DNA of 64,000 nucleotides from Kordia sp. (GTDB taxonomy: Bacteria; Bacteroidota; Bacteroidia; Flavobacteriales; Flavobacteriaceae), in contig NVVR01000013.1 in NCBI GenBank assembly GCA_002733415.1, positions 1 through 64,000 of the forward strand, written 5' to 3'. Shown here in pieces: positions 18,401-26,646 of this stretch. The position numbers and the translations under genes were made by a program. Positions within the stretch are counted from its first letter, which is position 1. The number at the start of each line of letters is the position of its first letter. The notes below the pieces were generated by a model. That model saw only the letters and a program-made list of their open reading frames with translations, did not search any database and was not told where the DNA came from.

Positions 18401-19854
18401 CAACGGTGCTAAATGGACAAACAGGGATGGTTGTTGCCTATTATGATGCTAATGGAGCGGTATTAGCGAGTCCTTTACCTAATCCGTTTACAACGGCAAC
18501 CCAAACAGTTACTGTTAAAGTTGAAAATGTGTTGAGTGCTATTTGTTTTGACGAAACTACAATTGATTTTGCTGTTCATGAACAACCTGAGGCATACACA
18601 ATAGCAAATGATTTTGTGTGTGATGATGTTACAAATGATGGTGAACATGAGTTTATATTATCTGATTTTAATACTCAAATTTTAAACGGACAACCATCAC
18701 AAATTTTTGAAGTAGTTTATTTTAATAGTATGACCAATGCTACTTCTAATGTAAATCCACTTTCAAACAATTATAGTTGTACAACAACTTCTGAAACTAT
18801 TTATGCTAGAATTCAAAATAGTAATAACACTGATTGTTTTGATATTACTTCTTTTGAAATAGGAGTTTCCTATTTGCCAATAGCAACACAACCAACTGAC
18901 TTGAGTGTTTGTGATGATGAAAGTAATGATGGTTTTGAGATGTTTAATCTAACAAATCAAAATATTGAGATTTTAAACGGTTTGTCAAATACAGATTACA
19001 CGCTTAGTTATTTTGAGTCGATAACAGATGCTCAGCAGAATGTTAGTGCTATAAATACTACTTATGAGAATGTGAGTAATCCGCAAACTATTTATGTTAG
19101 ATTAGAAAACAATACCAATACGGATTGCTATACAACAACATCCTTTCAGCTGATAGTAAATGAGCAACCAAATTTGTCAATGCAAGAGCAATGGTCAATT
19201 TGTGAAAATGGTACTGTAGAAATTATTGCTGATAGCGGTTATAATGAGTATTTATGGTCAACAGGAGAAGTTACCTCATCTATAACAGTTGATTTAGCAG
19301 GAACATATCAAGTAACCGCTGCTAATATATATGGTAATTTACGATGTGAAACCTCAAAAACAATAACAGTAGTAGAATCCAATGTAGCCACAATAACGGA
19401 TATTGATATAGTGGATTGGACTATGAATAATAATGTGATTACCGTTTTTGTTGATGGCTTAGGTGATTATGAGTATTCTATTGACGGTGTTGAGTTTCAA
19501 GATGAAAATCAGTTTTCAAATGTAAGTATAGGTGATTATATAGTTTATGTAAGAGATAAAAATGGTTGCGGGGTGGAGACAGAAGATGTACTATTATTGT
19601 ATTACCCTCAATTCTTCACACCTAATGGTGACGGCATAAATGATACTTGGCAATTGATAAATGCTTTTTATGAGCCATTAAACAAATTGCAAATTTTTGA
19701 TCGATATGGTAAGTTTATCCGTGAAATTAAACCCAATGAACTTGGTTGGGATGGTACTTATCGAGGAAATCAATTACCATCATCGGATTATTGGTTTGTA
19801 CTGTACAGGCAAAACGGAAAACAATACAGAGGGCATTTTAGTCTGAAAAGATAA
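15463..19854 (+). CDS. large T9SS type B surface protein with PKD domain
   Basis: A 1463-residue protein with a signal peptide (ending QIHAQ, residue 30). Residues 30-385 look like the beta-propeller head of this family (NNWYFGSFAGLNFSTGAP). A PKD domain follows near 405-455 (ALWDFGDGTSSTLENPSHVY). Then about eight modules of 90-105 residues begin with a CDDxxDG motif followed by FDLxxxxxxILNGQ, starting near residues 466, 565, 664, 760, 866, 961, 1051 and 1148. The Asp-rich motifs may bind calcium. The C-terminal 85 residues are the type B (gliding-motility) sorting domain: FFTPNGDGINDTW, LQIFDRYGK and SSDYWFVL. It should be exported by T9SS and attached to the cell surface or released. A likely adhesin; ligand unknown. 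Confidence 0.9.
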   Translation: MKLHLLLKYVSNSSVLVLLLILFTNQIHAQAEANNWYFGSFAGLNFSTGAPVALTDGALNTDEGCATISDSNGELLFYTSGEKAWDKSHNVMPNGMGLMGDLSSSQSAIIVPFPNDANKYYLFTVRFVNYGLYYSVVDMSLNGGLGDIVATQKNINLLTKCTEKIAAVLHADEDSYWVLTYAPNDYTTSYSNDTFYAYKITGTGIESPIKSVTTYSAIEPKGYLKISPQGDKIAICHQYLTQAYVYDFDNATGVVANELILPVGGIPYSAEFSPSGKKLYVSTGSYYTSSVNNLYQFDMENADIASSRVTIEEYLAIRSSLQLAIDGKIYRSQDNAEYLGVINDPEAGGAACNYVRNAIYLNGAICREGLPPFIQSYFLTKIKVSNVCMGDVTQFEFTSNQAIDTALWDFGDGTSSTLENPSHVYASEGDYNVILTVTVGGETSTDTKTVTIYAQPTAQQAQNMSVCDDDNDGFYSFDLTTQNTVILNGQSPNNFEVVYYASLLDYTNNVPINNPTTYVNTTAYTPQNIVASVRNISNRVCEANTSFVIEVFETPNPSQNIPSLSFCDNVSVGTDSDGITAFDLTVHEATILNGQSATDYTITYYTDSGLTNQIATPNSYQNTNPTETIYVQVSNNSNTNCKANTSFAIEVHELPVVATTVILKQCDDNLDGYSVFNLIEVINEISVNANNETITFHESLSDAENNVNQITNVIAYSNQTVNTDILWSRVENANGCYRITQINLVVSTTQIPNTFTRNFFECDDAIDGDTTNGISSFDFSTVTAEIQGLFPVGQQLIIRYYRNQADALSESNSITDITDYRNVGSPITQEIFIRVDSALDNDCLGLGSHVTLHVETVPVANPVTINEQCDTDGDGMFAFDTNAIEATILNGQTNTNITYLDENGNILPNPLPNPFTTATQAITVRVENTTSQDIDGVCFDETTINFVVQAAAVANSVPDFNVCDDNGDGLFAFDTSSIEATVLNGQTGMVVAYYDANGAVLASPLPNPFTTATQTVTVKVENVLSAICFDETTIDFAVHEQPEAYTIANDFVCDDVTNDGEHEFILSDFNTQILNGQPSQIFEVVYFNSMTNATSNVNPLSNNYSCTTTSETIYARIQNSNNTDCFDITSFEIGVSYLPIATQPTDLSVCDDESNDGFEMFNLTNQNIEILNGLSNTDYTLSYFESITDAQQNVSAINTTYENVSNPQTIYVRLENNTNTDCYTTTSFQLIVNEQPNLSMQEQWSICENGTVEIIADSGYNEYLWSTGEVTSSITVDLAGTYQVTAANIYGNLRCETSKTITVVESNVATITDIDIVDWTMNNNVITVFVDGLGDYEYSIDGVEFQDENQFSNVSIGDYIVYVRDKNGCGVETEDVLLLYYPQFFTPNGDGINDTWQLINAFYEPLNKLQIFDRYGKFIREIKPNELGWDGTYRGNQLPSSDYWFVLYRQNGKQYRGHFSLKR

Positions 19855-19949
19855 CTATTTAGGTTGATTAATTATTGGTTTATAATTTTGTAAATCAGAG
19901 ATTTAATTAAATAGATTATAAAAGTAGAAATTATTAGTTTTTTGTAAAA

Positions 19950-20160
19950 GCGTCTAATGCAAATTGGTTGTAAGAAAATTTAAGTTAGAAACTTATAACT
20001 TACAGAAAAATTTATTTTTGATGTACATAAACGTATGCTTGGTGATGTTTGGAGTTGGACTGGAACCATCAGAAAATAAAATAAAAATATAGGAGTGGAT
20101 AGTTCTAACTTTATTTTATCAACTAATAGGTAATTGTAAGCATTGGATTGAGAATAAAAC
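19950..20160 (+). pseudogene. Fic-domain protein remnant
   Basis: Broken frames read LTEKFIFDVHKRMLGDVWSW, then TGTIRK and a stop, then KNIGVDSSN after a short shift, then GNCKHWIENKTF in a further frame. This order is that of the Fic family upstream of its catalytic loop, closest to the mobile mystery protein B type (LHKRMFGDVWxWAG, RKxxKNIGVD, WIENKTF). The catalytic HPFxxGNGR loop is missing. There are at least one stop and two frameshifts in 200 bases. The right end runs without a stop into an unrelated fragment, so a deletion joined them. Confidence 0.6.
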
Positions 20161-20677
20161 ATTTTCTGCTGAGTTGATTAATAAGCTATCCAATTTGGTG
20201 ATTCGTAAAAAAGCGCAAAACCCTTTAATTTCTAACGAGTTGGTTACTATGGTGGGTAAAGCAGGAGCAGATGCTAACAACGCTGTGGCTTACCTTAGTG
20301 GCATTAAAATCCGTGTACACTTCTTTAAGTACAAGTATTGAATCTAGAGTATCTACTGCATTACAGTACAATCAAGTAAAAGACTTATATACGGCATTTT
20401 CTGGAATTTCAGTAACAGACTCTATGATAAGTGCTACTAAAACTATAAAAGCTAACAATAGTGATACCGATAAAAAATCAAATAAATGCATTAAGGAATT
20501 GTTGTATGAGGCCTATGATAACGCTCAGGTGGAATATAATATATTACTTCAGGCGAGTATTGATACAACCAAACAACTGAACTCAGCAAAATCGAAGTTG
20601 GATAAAGAGCAAGTCAAGTACAACTATCCTCATATGAAGCTGGTATGGCTGCAGCTAAAGCAGCAGCATTGGCTTAA
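20161..20677 (+). pseudogene. frameshifted remnant of an unknown gene
   Basis: The frame passing out of the Fic remnant continues as AELINKLSNLV, LVTMVGKAGADANNAVAYLSGIKI and stops at 20341. The same protein appears to go on in another frame from about 20311 (VYTSLSTSIESRVSTALQYN and AYDNAQVEYNILLQASIDTT). A third frame supplies a natural-looking end (EAGMAAAKAAALA) at 20677. It looks like an Ala/Ser-rich helical protein broken twice. I cannot name it. It lies next to a contractile-injection-system ATPase fragment and might come from the same lost cluster. Confidence 0.5.
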
Positions 20678-20682
20678 TTGTT

Positions 20683-20788
20683 GTCAGTTCGAGTGATTTT
20701 CAGAGAAAATTGTATCGAGAACTTATAGGTACCCCTTTAAAAGCACTGTTCTCGATACAAAAACCTACAGATTTTTACTCGAACTGAC
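20683..20788. repeat. 106-bp inverted repeat, REP/MITE-like
   Basis: Outer arms GTCAGTTCGAGT and ACTCGAACTGAC are perfect complements at the ends of the element. Inner arms TTGTATCGAGAAC and GTTCTCGATACAA are also perfect complements around a central AT-rich loop. There is no coding capacity. The doublet of short palindromic arms is typical of REP-type elements. It sits directly after the pseudogene at 20677. Confidence 0.75.
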
Positions 20789-20932
20789 GTTTTTAAAGTG
20801 TAAGGGTAATGTATAGTTTAATGAAAATCAATGCTTGTGGCTTTCGACAAGCTCAATCTGACAATAAATTAAGTTTTAGTAGAACTTACGGATACCAGTG
20901 AAAATAGATTAAAATATTTTATAACAACTACA

Positions 20933-21230
20933 ATGGCAATAACAACGCTACAAAACGAAATAGACTGGTTAACCGCAGTTATTAATCAAGTGATTACTTC
21001 TTATTTAAAACAGGAAGGGTATGAGAACAATTGGCAGGATATAACTCCTCCTGATGTATCTGGTGTGAATTCTTTTTATGCCAACAAAGTAAATGAGTGG
21101 AGTTTGAACGTATATGAGCGACTGGCCTTGGCCTTAGCAATTACCCCTCATATCCGACCAGATGCTTTGGATATTTTCTTTGGTAAAAACCAAATGTATG
21201 ACCGTGGTTTTACGGAGTTTGGAGGTGTTG
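20933..21230 (+). pseudogene. 5' fragment of contractile-injection-system AAA ATPase (Afp15-like)
   Basis: The first 99 codons read like the N-terminal, pre-ATPase region of the AAA proteins encoded in extracellular contractile injection systems: INQVITSYLKQEG, LNVYERLALALAITPHIRPD, LDIFFGKNQMYDRGFTEFGG. The match then ends abruptly; the frame runs 20 meaningless codons through the antisense of a lipoprotein gene and stops at 21295. No Walker A or B motif is present, so the ATPase cannot be functional. The family match is from memory of the conserved IFFGKN and RGFTEFGG segments. No other eCIS structural gene is in the window. Confidence 0.65.
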
Positions 21231-21340
21231 TTAACGATAGCCTCCTTGGTTTCTTCTGCTTTTTTGTTACAACTGGTAATAGAAAAAACTACTAATAGTG
21301 CAACAGCTATTAGTGTCAAATAATTTATTGAATTTTTCAT
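21225..21340 (-). pseudogene. 5' fragment of a small lipoprotein gene
   Basis: On the minus strand the first 38 or so codons encode a lipoprotein signal (INYLTLIAVALLVVFSITSC, Cys24) and a short charged segment NKKAEETKEAIVNN. They then run into the antisense of the ATPase fragment. The head-to-head joint with that fragment is near 21225-21232. The promoter end looks intact, so a short chimeric lipopeptide could still be made. Confidence 0.5.
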
Positions 21341-21593
21341 TTTATCATATTTTAGGTATGCCTACTCTAATCAGTTTTCGGCTTCTCCGTTAATACAACA
21401 TTTTCAAGTTCAAATGGAGTTCATTGGTTAGTTTTTGTATAATGTACCGTTAAGTGTATGAGTAATGGTGGAATTCGTAGCATTTTCATGTCAACCCAAA
21501 ATGAGGTTGACGCGAGATACAAACATTGATGTTTACAACTTACTCTACCATTACTTATAACACATTGTTGTACTCAGTTTTTCCAGCAAACAA

Positions 21594-21698
21594 TTAATCT
21601 TTTTTAGCTTTCTTTAGTCTCTTTTCTTCTTTTTTTTCTTTTGGAGTTTTAGCAGCTTCTTTTTTAACGTTTTTCTTTGAATCTTTACTTTTTGCCAT
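21594..21698 (-). CDS. 34-residue Lys-rich small protein
   Basis: An ATG at 21698 opens 34 codons ending in TAA at 21594. The product begins MAKSKDSKKNV, is about 40 percent Lys with many Glu and Ala, and has no hydrophobic segment. The strong charge bias and lack of stops suggest a real gene, possibly a nucleic-acid- or ribosome-associated basic peptide. It is too short for certainty, and AT-rich DNA on this strand also favours Lys codons. Confidence 0.45.
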   Translation of the reverse strand: MAKSKDSKKNVKKEAAKTPKEKKEEKRLKKAKKD

Positions 21699-22447
21699 AA
21701 TTATTTACTTTAATTTGAATTAACATTATTAATAATTTTCTTTTAGATTAATCCCAACAAGTAAATATACACAATTGTATTTAGTTATTAAATACATGAC
21801 ATAAACACTATTGTCTATATAATTACTATGATCGAAAAGTGTTTTTTTTGGAGAGATATAAAGATACCGCATTTTTTTTGGATGATTGAAAAGTGAGTTT
21901 AGGGAATATTGCATTAGAAAATAAGCACATAAATAACCTTGTTAGGGTGTCAAACTGTCCCGATAGCTCGGGATATGAAGTTAAAATTTATAGAGGTAAA
22001 ATGTCCTCTATAAAACAAGCCATAAAATCCACCGCAAGTAGCGTTAAAAATTAAAAGCTGTTTGAGTTCGATAGAACGAGTTCTTTTAATTTAGCTATGA
22101 GGATGATATTTTATGAGTGCAGGATTATGAAGACTAGATTTTTTTGTTTCTTTTTTTATCAATGAAAAAAAGAAAAATAAAGTGATGAAATCTAGTTTTT
22201 CACCTATACCAAAGTAAGGGGAAATATAAATCCGTCAATGGTAGTAATTGTTATATAGTGAAACGGAATAAAAATTAGCTTGCCCTCAACTTGATTGGTG
22301 TATTGAGAAATAGTACTTCTCGATACAAAATGTTTTTCCATTGCATTCCAAAAATTTCACTCGAAGTGACGTTGTCGTTTTTATACAGTGCCTCCATATG
22401 ACAAAATAATTTACTTTTTAGACAACTTCTTTTATGTAAAATGTAAT
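21699..22447. other. gene-free region with degenerate repeats
   Basis: I see no convincing gene here. It holds a small palindrome CCCGATAGCTCGGG (21959-21972), a degraded copy of the family of intergenic repeats seen at 53.1 and 54.5 kb (TTTTTTTATCAATGAAAAAAAG near 22151), and a REP-like pair TTCTCGATACAAAATG (22316) and TCACTCGAAGTGACG (22358), related to the arms of the inverted repeat at 20683. Confidence 0.5.
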
Positions 22448-23572
22448 TTATCGATTATGGTCAAGTGCATAAATAGCAAAAGAGGCCAACCAATGTCCAC
22501 CTTCATAACTATCACCAACCAAATGGGGAAGGGAATAATTTACATGTGTATTGGCAAGGACTTTTAAATGACTATATTCTTCATATTGATTCGCTAAGCC
22601 ATATAATACCCAAGCTCTGCTAAAATTAAGCCCATCCAAATGCACTAAATGACCATCTGTACGGTCTAAAACAAGACCCGTTTCTATGTTAAAATCAGGT
22701 GATTTTAACTGTGGAGCAAAGTCGTTAATCCAGGTATGAAATTCGGATTTGTTTAATACTCTTCGCATCAGGTCAATTTCTTCAAAACAGGGCGATAAAA
22801 AATCATATCCGCTGGGTTCCCAAACTAAGGGGCAGCCTTTATCATTCATGTAAAAGCTCTTTGCTTTGGCTTCAATAGCTTCTTTTAATGTAAGATTTTG
22901 CAGGGTGTTCGCATAATCCCAGGCAAAAGAAAAACCAAAAGCCGTATTGGTATGGGTACCTACTCTAATGGGATAGGCTAATTTTGGTAAAAACGCAATA
23001 TATTTTTGAATAATAAGCTCCGTTAAAGGCTGTAAGTTACTTTCCAATTTTCTAGCTAAGGGATCATCCCAGGTATGTAATTCTTCGGCTAGTTTTAATA
23101 ACCAAGCCCAACCGTAAGTACGCTCATAAGTTTTATTGTATTTCCCTTCAAAATAGGCGATTTCCGCTTCAATATTCTCTTTGGAGATATTTTGTTCCAG
23201 TTTTGATTTAATGGTTTCGGCATCCTTTAGATTCGGATAACTTTTTAGAAGTTTAACCAAAGACCAGTGCCCGTGTACGGCTGAGTGCCAATCAAAACAA
23301 CCATAAAAAGCTGGATGTAACACATGTGGCTCCTTTAAATCTTCGCCAGCACCAATGGTTTGTCCTAATTTGTTAGGGTATTCTGTTTGTAGGCAGGTGA
23401 GGGGTAGGATTGCTAAATTAGTAGCTTCTGTTAAAGTAAGTGCTACATTTTTAACTTCCTTTACAAGTACAGTATTAGCTTCTTTTTTTATTACTATTTC
23501 GGGTTCTTTTGCTTCTTTGTTGCAACTAAAAATGACTGTTAAAAGAAAAAGAAAAGGGATCAATTTAATCAT
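22448..23572 (-). CDS. DUF2891 family lipoprotein
   Basis: About 374 residues from the ATG at 23572. A TTG five codons upstream is in frame but the ATG gives a normal lipoprotein signal (MIKLIPFLFLLTVIFSC, Cys17). The mature protein matches DUF2891: HPAFYGCFDWHSAVHGHW near residue 85, a Trp-rich RTYGWAWLLKLAEELHTW segment, the GTHTNTAFGF block and the late SYEGGHWLASFA motif. The family looks like an alpha/alpha toroid and its activity is unproven. Its start is 27 bases after the glycosyltransferase stop, so the two are probably one operon. Length is normal. Confidence 0.88.
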   Translation of the reverse strand: MIKLIPFLFLLTVIFSCNKEAKEPEIVIKKEANTVLVKEVKNVALTLTEATNLAILPLTCLQTEYPNKLGQTIGAGEDLKEPHVLHPAFYGCFDWHSAVHGHWSLVKLLKSYPNLKDAETIKSKLEQNISKENIEAEIAYFEGKYNKTYERTYGWAWLLKLAEELHTWDDPLARKLESNLQPLTELIIQKYIAFLPKLAYPIRVGTHTNTAFGFSFAWDYANTLQNLTLKEAIEAKAKSFYMNDKGCPLVWEPSGYDFLSPCFEEIDLMRRVLNKSEFHTWINDFAPQLKSPDFNIETGLVLDRTDGHLVHLDGLNFSRAWVLYGLANQYEEYSHLKVLANTHVNYSLPHLVGDSYEGGHWLASFAIYALDHNR

Positions 23573-23599
23573 AGTGATGTATTTCAAGCATATTAGGTT

Positions 23600-24358
23600 T
23601 TACCTGCTATCCGTATACCAGTATCCCAACATTTTTTTACTGATTAAATGTATTACTTTTTTTGGTAAAGTTTTACGAAACAAATAAAGAAAAGGAGCTA
23701 CTGTATTTGAAAGGAGTAAGGTTATCATGGAAGGAAAGGTATAGTCGCCTTTTCTTCCTGAGGTAATGATGGGGTTTTTGTGTAAAACCGTAAATTTTTT
23801 ATGTACTTTTTCACCATATTTTTTTAGCCGTTTAATTAAATCAATTTCTTCATAAGCGTATAATGTTAAACTAAATCCGTCTATAGCTCGGAAAGCATCT
23901 GCCTTGCATAAAAGAAAGGCTCCTCCACAAATTTTTAATAACCTTAGTAGTGGGTTTAGACGTTCCATACGAGCTCTATTAAAAAAAGTCCCTCCGGCTA
24001 CTTTTACGGTTGCGCCGCATCCTATATAGCTATCATCATTAATAATAGCGAAAATTTCTTGTATTAAACCGGCATTGGGATATGTATCCGCATCAATGAA
24101 AAGTAACCAATCACCTTTGGCAATACTCGCCCCAGTGTTTCTTGCCCTTGATATTTGATTAATGGGTTCGTGAATAACGATGGCTCCAAACTCCTTAGAA
24201 ATTTGTGCGGTTTTATCTACTGAGTTATTATCGCATACTATAAGCTCCCAATCCTGTGGATCAATATGGTTTTCATGAATGGCTTGCTTAATTTTATGTA
24301 GTGTAGTAGCAATATATTTTTCTTCATTATAAGCTGGTATGATAACAGATAATTTCAT
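23600..24358 (-). CDS. family 2 glycosyltransferase
   Basis: A 252-residue protein with a GT-A fold signature: MKLSVIIPAYNEE at the N-terminus, VCDNNSVDKT near 42, RARNTGASIAKGDWLLFIDADTY with the DxD-type Asp89/Asp91, and a YEEIDLIKRLKKYG acceptor-side motif near 168. A hydrophobic C-terminal stretch may associate with the membrane. It should transfer a sugar from a nucleotide-sugar donor; acceptor unknown. It is the first gene of a two-gene minus-strand operon with the DUF2891 lipoprotein. Confidence 0.9.
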   Translation of the reverse strand: MKLSVIIPAYNEEKYIATTLHKIKQAIHENHIDPQDWELIVCDNNSVDKTAQISKEFGAIVIHEPINQISRARNTGASIAKGDWLLFIDADTYPNAGLIQEIFAIINDDSYIGCGATVKVAGGTFFNRARMERLNPLLRLLKICGGAFLLCKADAFRAIDGFSLTLYAYEEIDLIKRLKKYGEKVHKKFTVLHKNPIITSGRKGDYTFPSMITLLLSNTVAPFLYLFRKTLPKKVIHLISKKMLGYWYTDSR

Positions 24359-24780
24359 GATACATTTTGTTTTCCCATAGGGTTATAGAATAATGATTAA
24401 AATAATGATTTTATAGGATATATACAGTTTTTTAAACCTTTGTTTTTACCTGCATAACATCATTACTTTTTTTATAATAGACTCACCAACTATTGAAGAG
24501 TATACTATTTTTTAGTGAAACCAAACTAAGGATTTTCCTTACTTATTTCAATATAAATCCTTAGTGGAGAGTTGTTGTGATTTTGTAGTTTACAGGGGTC
24601 CCAAAAAGGAGTGAAATTTAATAGAAATATAACATGTAATAGCGTGTTTTTTATAGTGAGTTTGCTAAATTTAGCATCCCAAAGAAGATTTACTTTATGA
24701 TTAGCTAGTATGTTTTATAATATACTGTGTGGCTATGTGTGCAATATAATTTGTAAAAATAGAAGAAAGTAATTGTTATT
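24359..24780. other. intergenic region before the defence-like operon
   Basis: This is a divergent spacer between the glycosyltransferase operon and the patatin gene. It contains no supported gene. It must hold the promoter of the long plus-strand run. ATAATTTGTA near 24745 resembles a -7 element but misses the consensus spacing by one base. A short inverted repeat GCTAAATTTAGC lies at 24663-24674 and could be an operator. Confidence 0.4.
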
Positions 24781-25206
24781 ATGAAAGGAAATAATAAAAT
24801 TGGGTTAGCTTTATCTGGAGGAGGATATCGTGCTACAATATATCATTTAGGTACATTTAGGAAGTTAAAGGAATTGGGGCTCTTGAATAAAATTAATGTT
24901 ATCTCATCTAACTCTGGAGGTTCTATTACAGCTGGTTGTTACTCCCTTTATCATAAAGATTTTGATAATTTTGAAAGTATAATTAAAAACGGTGTAAAAA
25001 AAGAAATTGTTTGGCGCATATTGATTTCACCAATTTTCCTTTTTTCAGTCGTTATACTAATTGCTCTTTTCACTGCAGGAAACTGGGTGCCTTTTGAATG
25101 GCATTCTTCAGTGTTTACTATAATCAATACAATAACAATACTTGGATTATTTTTTTTTCAATTCCGCATATTTCCAATAAGTAAAATCATTGAAAAAAAA
25201 ATATGA
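24781..25206 (+). CDS. patatin-like phospholipase, N-terminal part (frameshifted)
   Basis: 141 codons with the patatin oxyanion-hole motif LALSGGGYRA (residues 9-18) and the nucleophile elbow SSNSGGS with Ser45. Two hydrophobic segments (about 76-96 and 109-130) are inserted after it, so the enzyme is probably membrane-bound. The frame ends at TGA 25204 just after a run of nine A (25193-25201). Removing one A joins it to the next frame, which carries the rest of the enzyme and its catalytic Asp. It is either a pseudogene, a sequencing error, or a gene expressed by slippage on the A run. Patatin lipases serve as membrane-damaging effectors in several antiphage systems. It is the first gene of the run to 37765. 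Confidence 0.75.
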   Translation: MKGNNKIGLALSGGGYRATIYHLGTFRKLKELGLLNKINVISSNSGGSITAGCYSLYHKDFDNFESIIKNGVKKEIVWRILISPIFLFSVVILIALFTAGNWVPFEWHSSVFTIINTITILGLFFFQFRIFPISKIIEKKI

Positions 25207-26074
25207 CAAAATATTCTTTAAAAAGAAGACGTTAAAGGATTTGTCCAATTCATTTAAAACTACGATTAATTCCACAAATGTTGCAACTGGAAGGATTTTT
25301 TATTTTTCGAAAGAATCCATGGGAGATTCTACCTATTCTTATCCGAATTCTGGAAGCCCAATTACATTTAAACATGGTGATTTCCCAGTTTCTAGAGCAG
25401 TTATGGCATCCTCATGTGTTCCTGGAGCTTTCACACCAATTAGAATTAAGAAGGCCTTTTTCTCGAATAGGAAAGATGCCAAAAAAGTAAGTCCAAAATT
25501 GATTGATGGTGGAGTTTATGATAATCAAGGAATCCATAAATTGACATTTCCTTCAAGTTCTAGTTATTGCGGTAATGTGATAGTAAGTGATGCAGGTAAT
25601 TTTCTTCCAACAGAAAATTGGTCATTTAATTCTTTATTTCTTTTGATGAGAACAGGAAGTATTTTCATGAGTAGAATTAAAAATATTCAAATGATGACTA
25701 ACCTTTATCATTCAAACACGAATTCAATTGTAGCTTTTCAATCACTAGGTTTTGATGTTGATAATTCACTAGGGGAGTTTATAAAAATGATTAAACATGG
25801 GCATATCAAGGAGGAAGTTATAAAGGCTCATGAGATAGATGAACAACTAATTGTGATTAAAGATTGGAAATCAGTGGAAAAACATATTAAAGTTAGAATT
25901 GAATATGATAAAATAATTGCTAAAGGTTGTAATAAAGAGGAGTTAGAAACCGCTAGAAATGTCAAAACAGGATTATCGAAATTAAGTGATGAAAAAATTA
26001 ATGCTTTAGTAAAACACGCTGAAGCAATAACAGAAATGCAAGTAAAATTGTTTCTGCCACATTTGTTAAAATAG
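25190..26074 (+). CDS. patatin-like phospholipase, C-terminal part (frameshifted)
   Basis: Continues the lipase in the +1 frame. It has no ATG near its beginning; only a TTG at 25190 inside the A-run overlap. Visible features: a patatin core segment (SRAVMASSCVPGAFTPI), the catalytic dyad Asp in LIDGGVYDNQG (Asp106 of this part), and a helical charged C-terminus ending LFLPHLLK. Together with the upstream part the protein would be about 430 residues, with Ser45 and the DGG Asp both intact. There are no other stops or shifts, so the lesion is recent or the slip is functional. A PD-(D/E)XK gene follows after 43 bases. Confidence 0.75.
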   Translation: MKKKYDKIFFKKKTLKDLSNSFKTTINSTNVATGRIFYFSKESMGDSTYSYPNSGSPITFKHGDFPVSRAVMASSCVPGAFTPIRIKKAFFSNRKDAKKVSPKLIDGGVYDNQGIHKLTFPSSSSYCGNVIVSDAGNFLPTENWSFNSLFLLMRTGSIFMSRIKNIQMMTNLYHSNTNSIVAFQSLGFDVDNSLGEFIKMIKHGHIKEEVIKAHEIDEQLIVIKDWKSVEKHIKVRIEYDKIIAKGCNKEELETARNVKTGLSKLSDEKINALVKHAEAITEMQVKLFLPHLLK

Positions 26075-26117
26075 TGTTGGAATAATATATAAAAACAGAG
26101 GAGGAGTTAGTTAAATA

Positions 26118-26618
26118 ATGAAGTTTTCACAAAAAGAAGTAAAATGTATTATAGAAGAATCCTTAGATAAATTATTTAAACATGATGCTGTGCTATTAAA
26201 ACGTGATTATGATATTAATGAAAGAGCTATTTCTCATAGACTAGCTATTCATATTGAATCAATAGTTAAGTCTGAAGAGTTAGATGTTGATGTAGAGTAT
26301 AATAGAATGCGTGAAAATAATTGTGAAGGGACAGATGTAGGCAATTTAATAGCTAAAAGATTTAATTGGGAAAAGGCTGGTGAAGGGTCTAGTTTTGTTT
26401 ACCCAGATATTATTGTTCATAAACGAGATACAAGCTTAAATGTAATTGAAATAGAAATTAAAATGGCTTGGAAAAACAGTAAAAAACAATATGATTATGA
26501 AAAAATTAATGAATATATAGATCAATTAAATTACCAACATGGTATTTATATTGAAATTTCGGATAAAAGAGAAAACTGTTTAATTGAGTTTGGACCTTTT
26601 GATTTAAATGAAAGTTAA
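26118..26618 (+). CDS. PD-(D/E)XK nuclease-like protein
   Basis: A 166-residue soluble protein. Residues 95-115 carry the pattern of a restriction-endonuclease fold: YPDIIVHKR with Asp97, then about 13 residues on, VIEIEIKMAWK with Glu113 and Lys115. A helix YDYEKINEYIDQLNYQ follows and a final beta strand (HGIYIEISD). Upstream helices include an invertible-looking SHRLAIHIESIV. This is the fold of many small defence-linked nucleases, but nothing here shows DNA cleavage. It lies 28 bases before the MBL gene in the same run. Confidence 0.65.
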   Translation: MKFSQKEVKCIIEESLDKLFKHDAVLLKRDYDINERAISHRLAIHIESIVKSEELDVDVEYNRMRENNCEGTDVGNLIAKRFNWEKAGEGSSFVYPDIIVHKRDTSLNVIEIEIKMAWKNSKKQYDYEKINEYIDQLNYQHGIYIEISDKRENCLIEFGPFDLNES

Positions 26619-26646
26619 TAATGAAAAAGTGTAATATTTAACTCCT

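Noticed and set aside
19980-20162. 60-codon minus-strand frame as a gene
   Set aside because: It lies antisense to the Fic remnant, whose family motifs are on the plus strand.
21729-21914. 61-codon minus-strand frame as a gene
   Set aside because: Low-complexity AT-rich sequence with no recognisable features and no supporting context.
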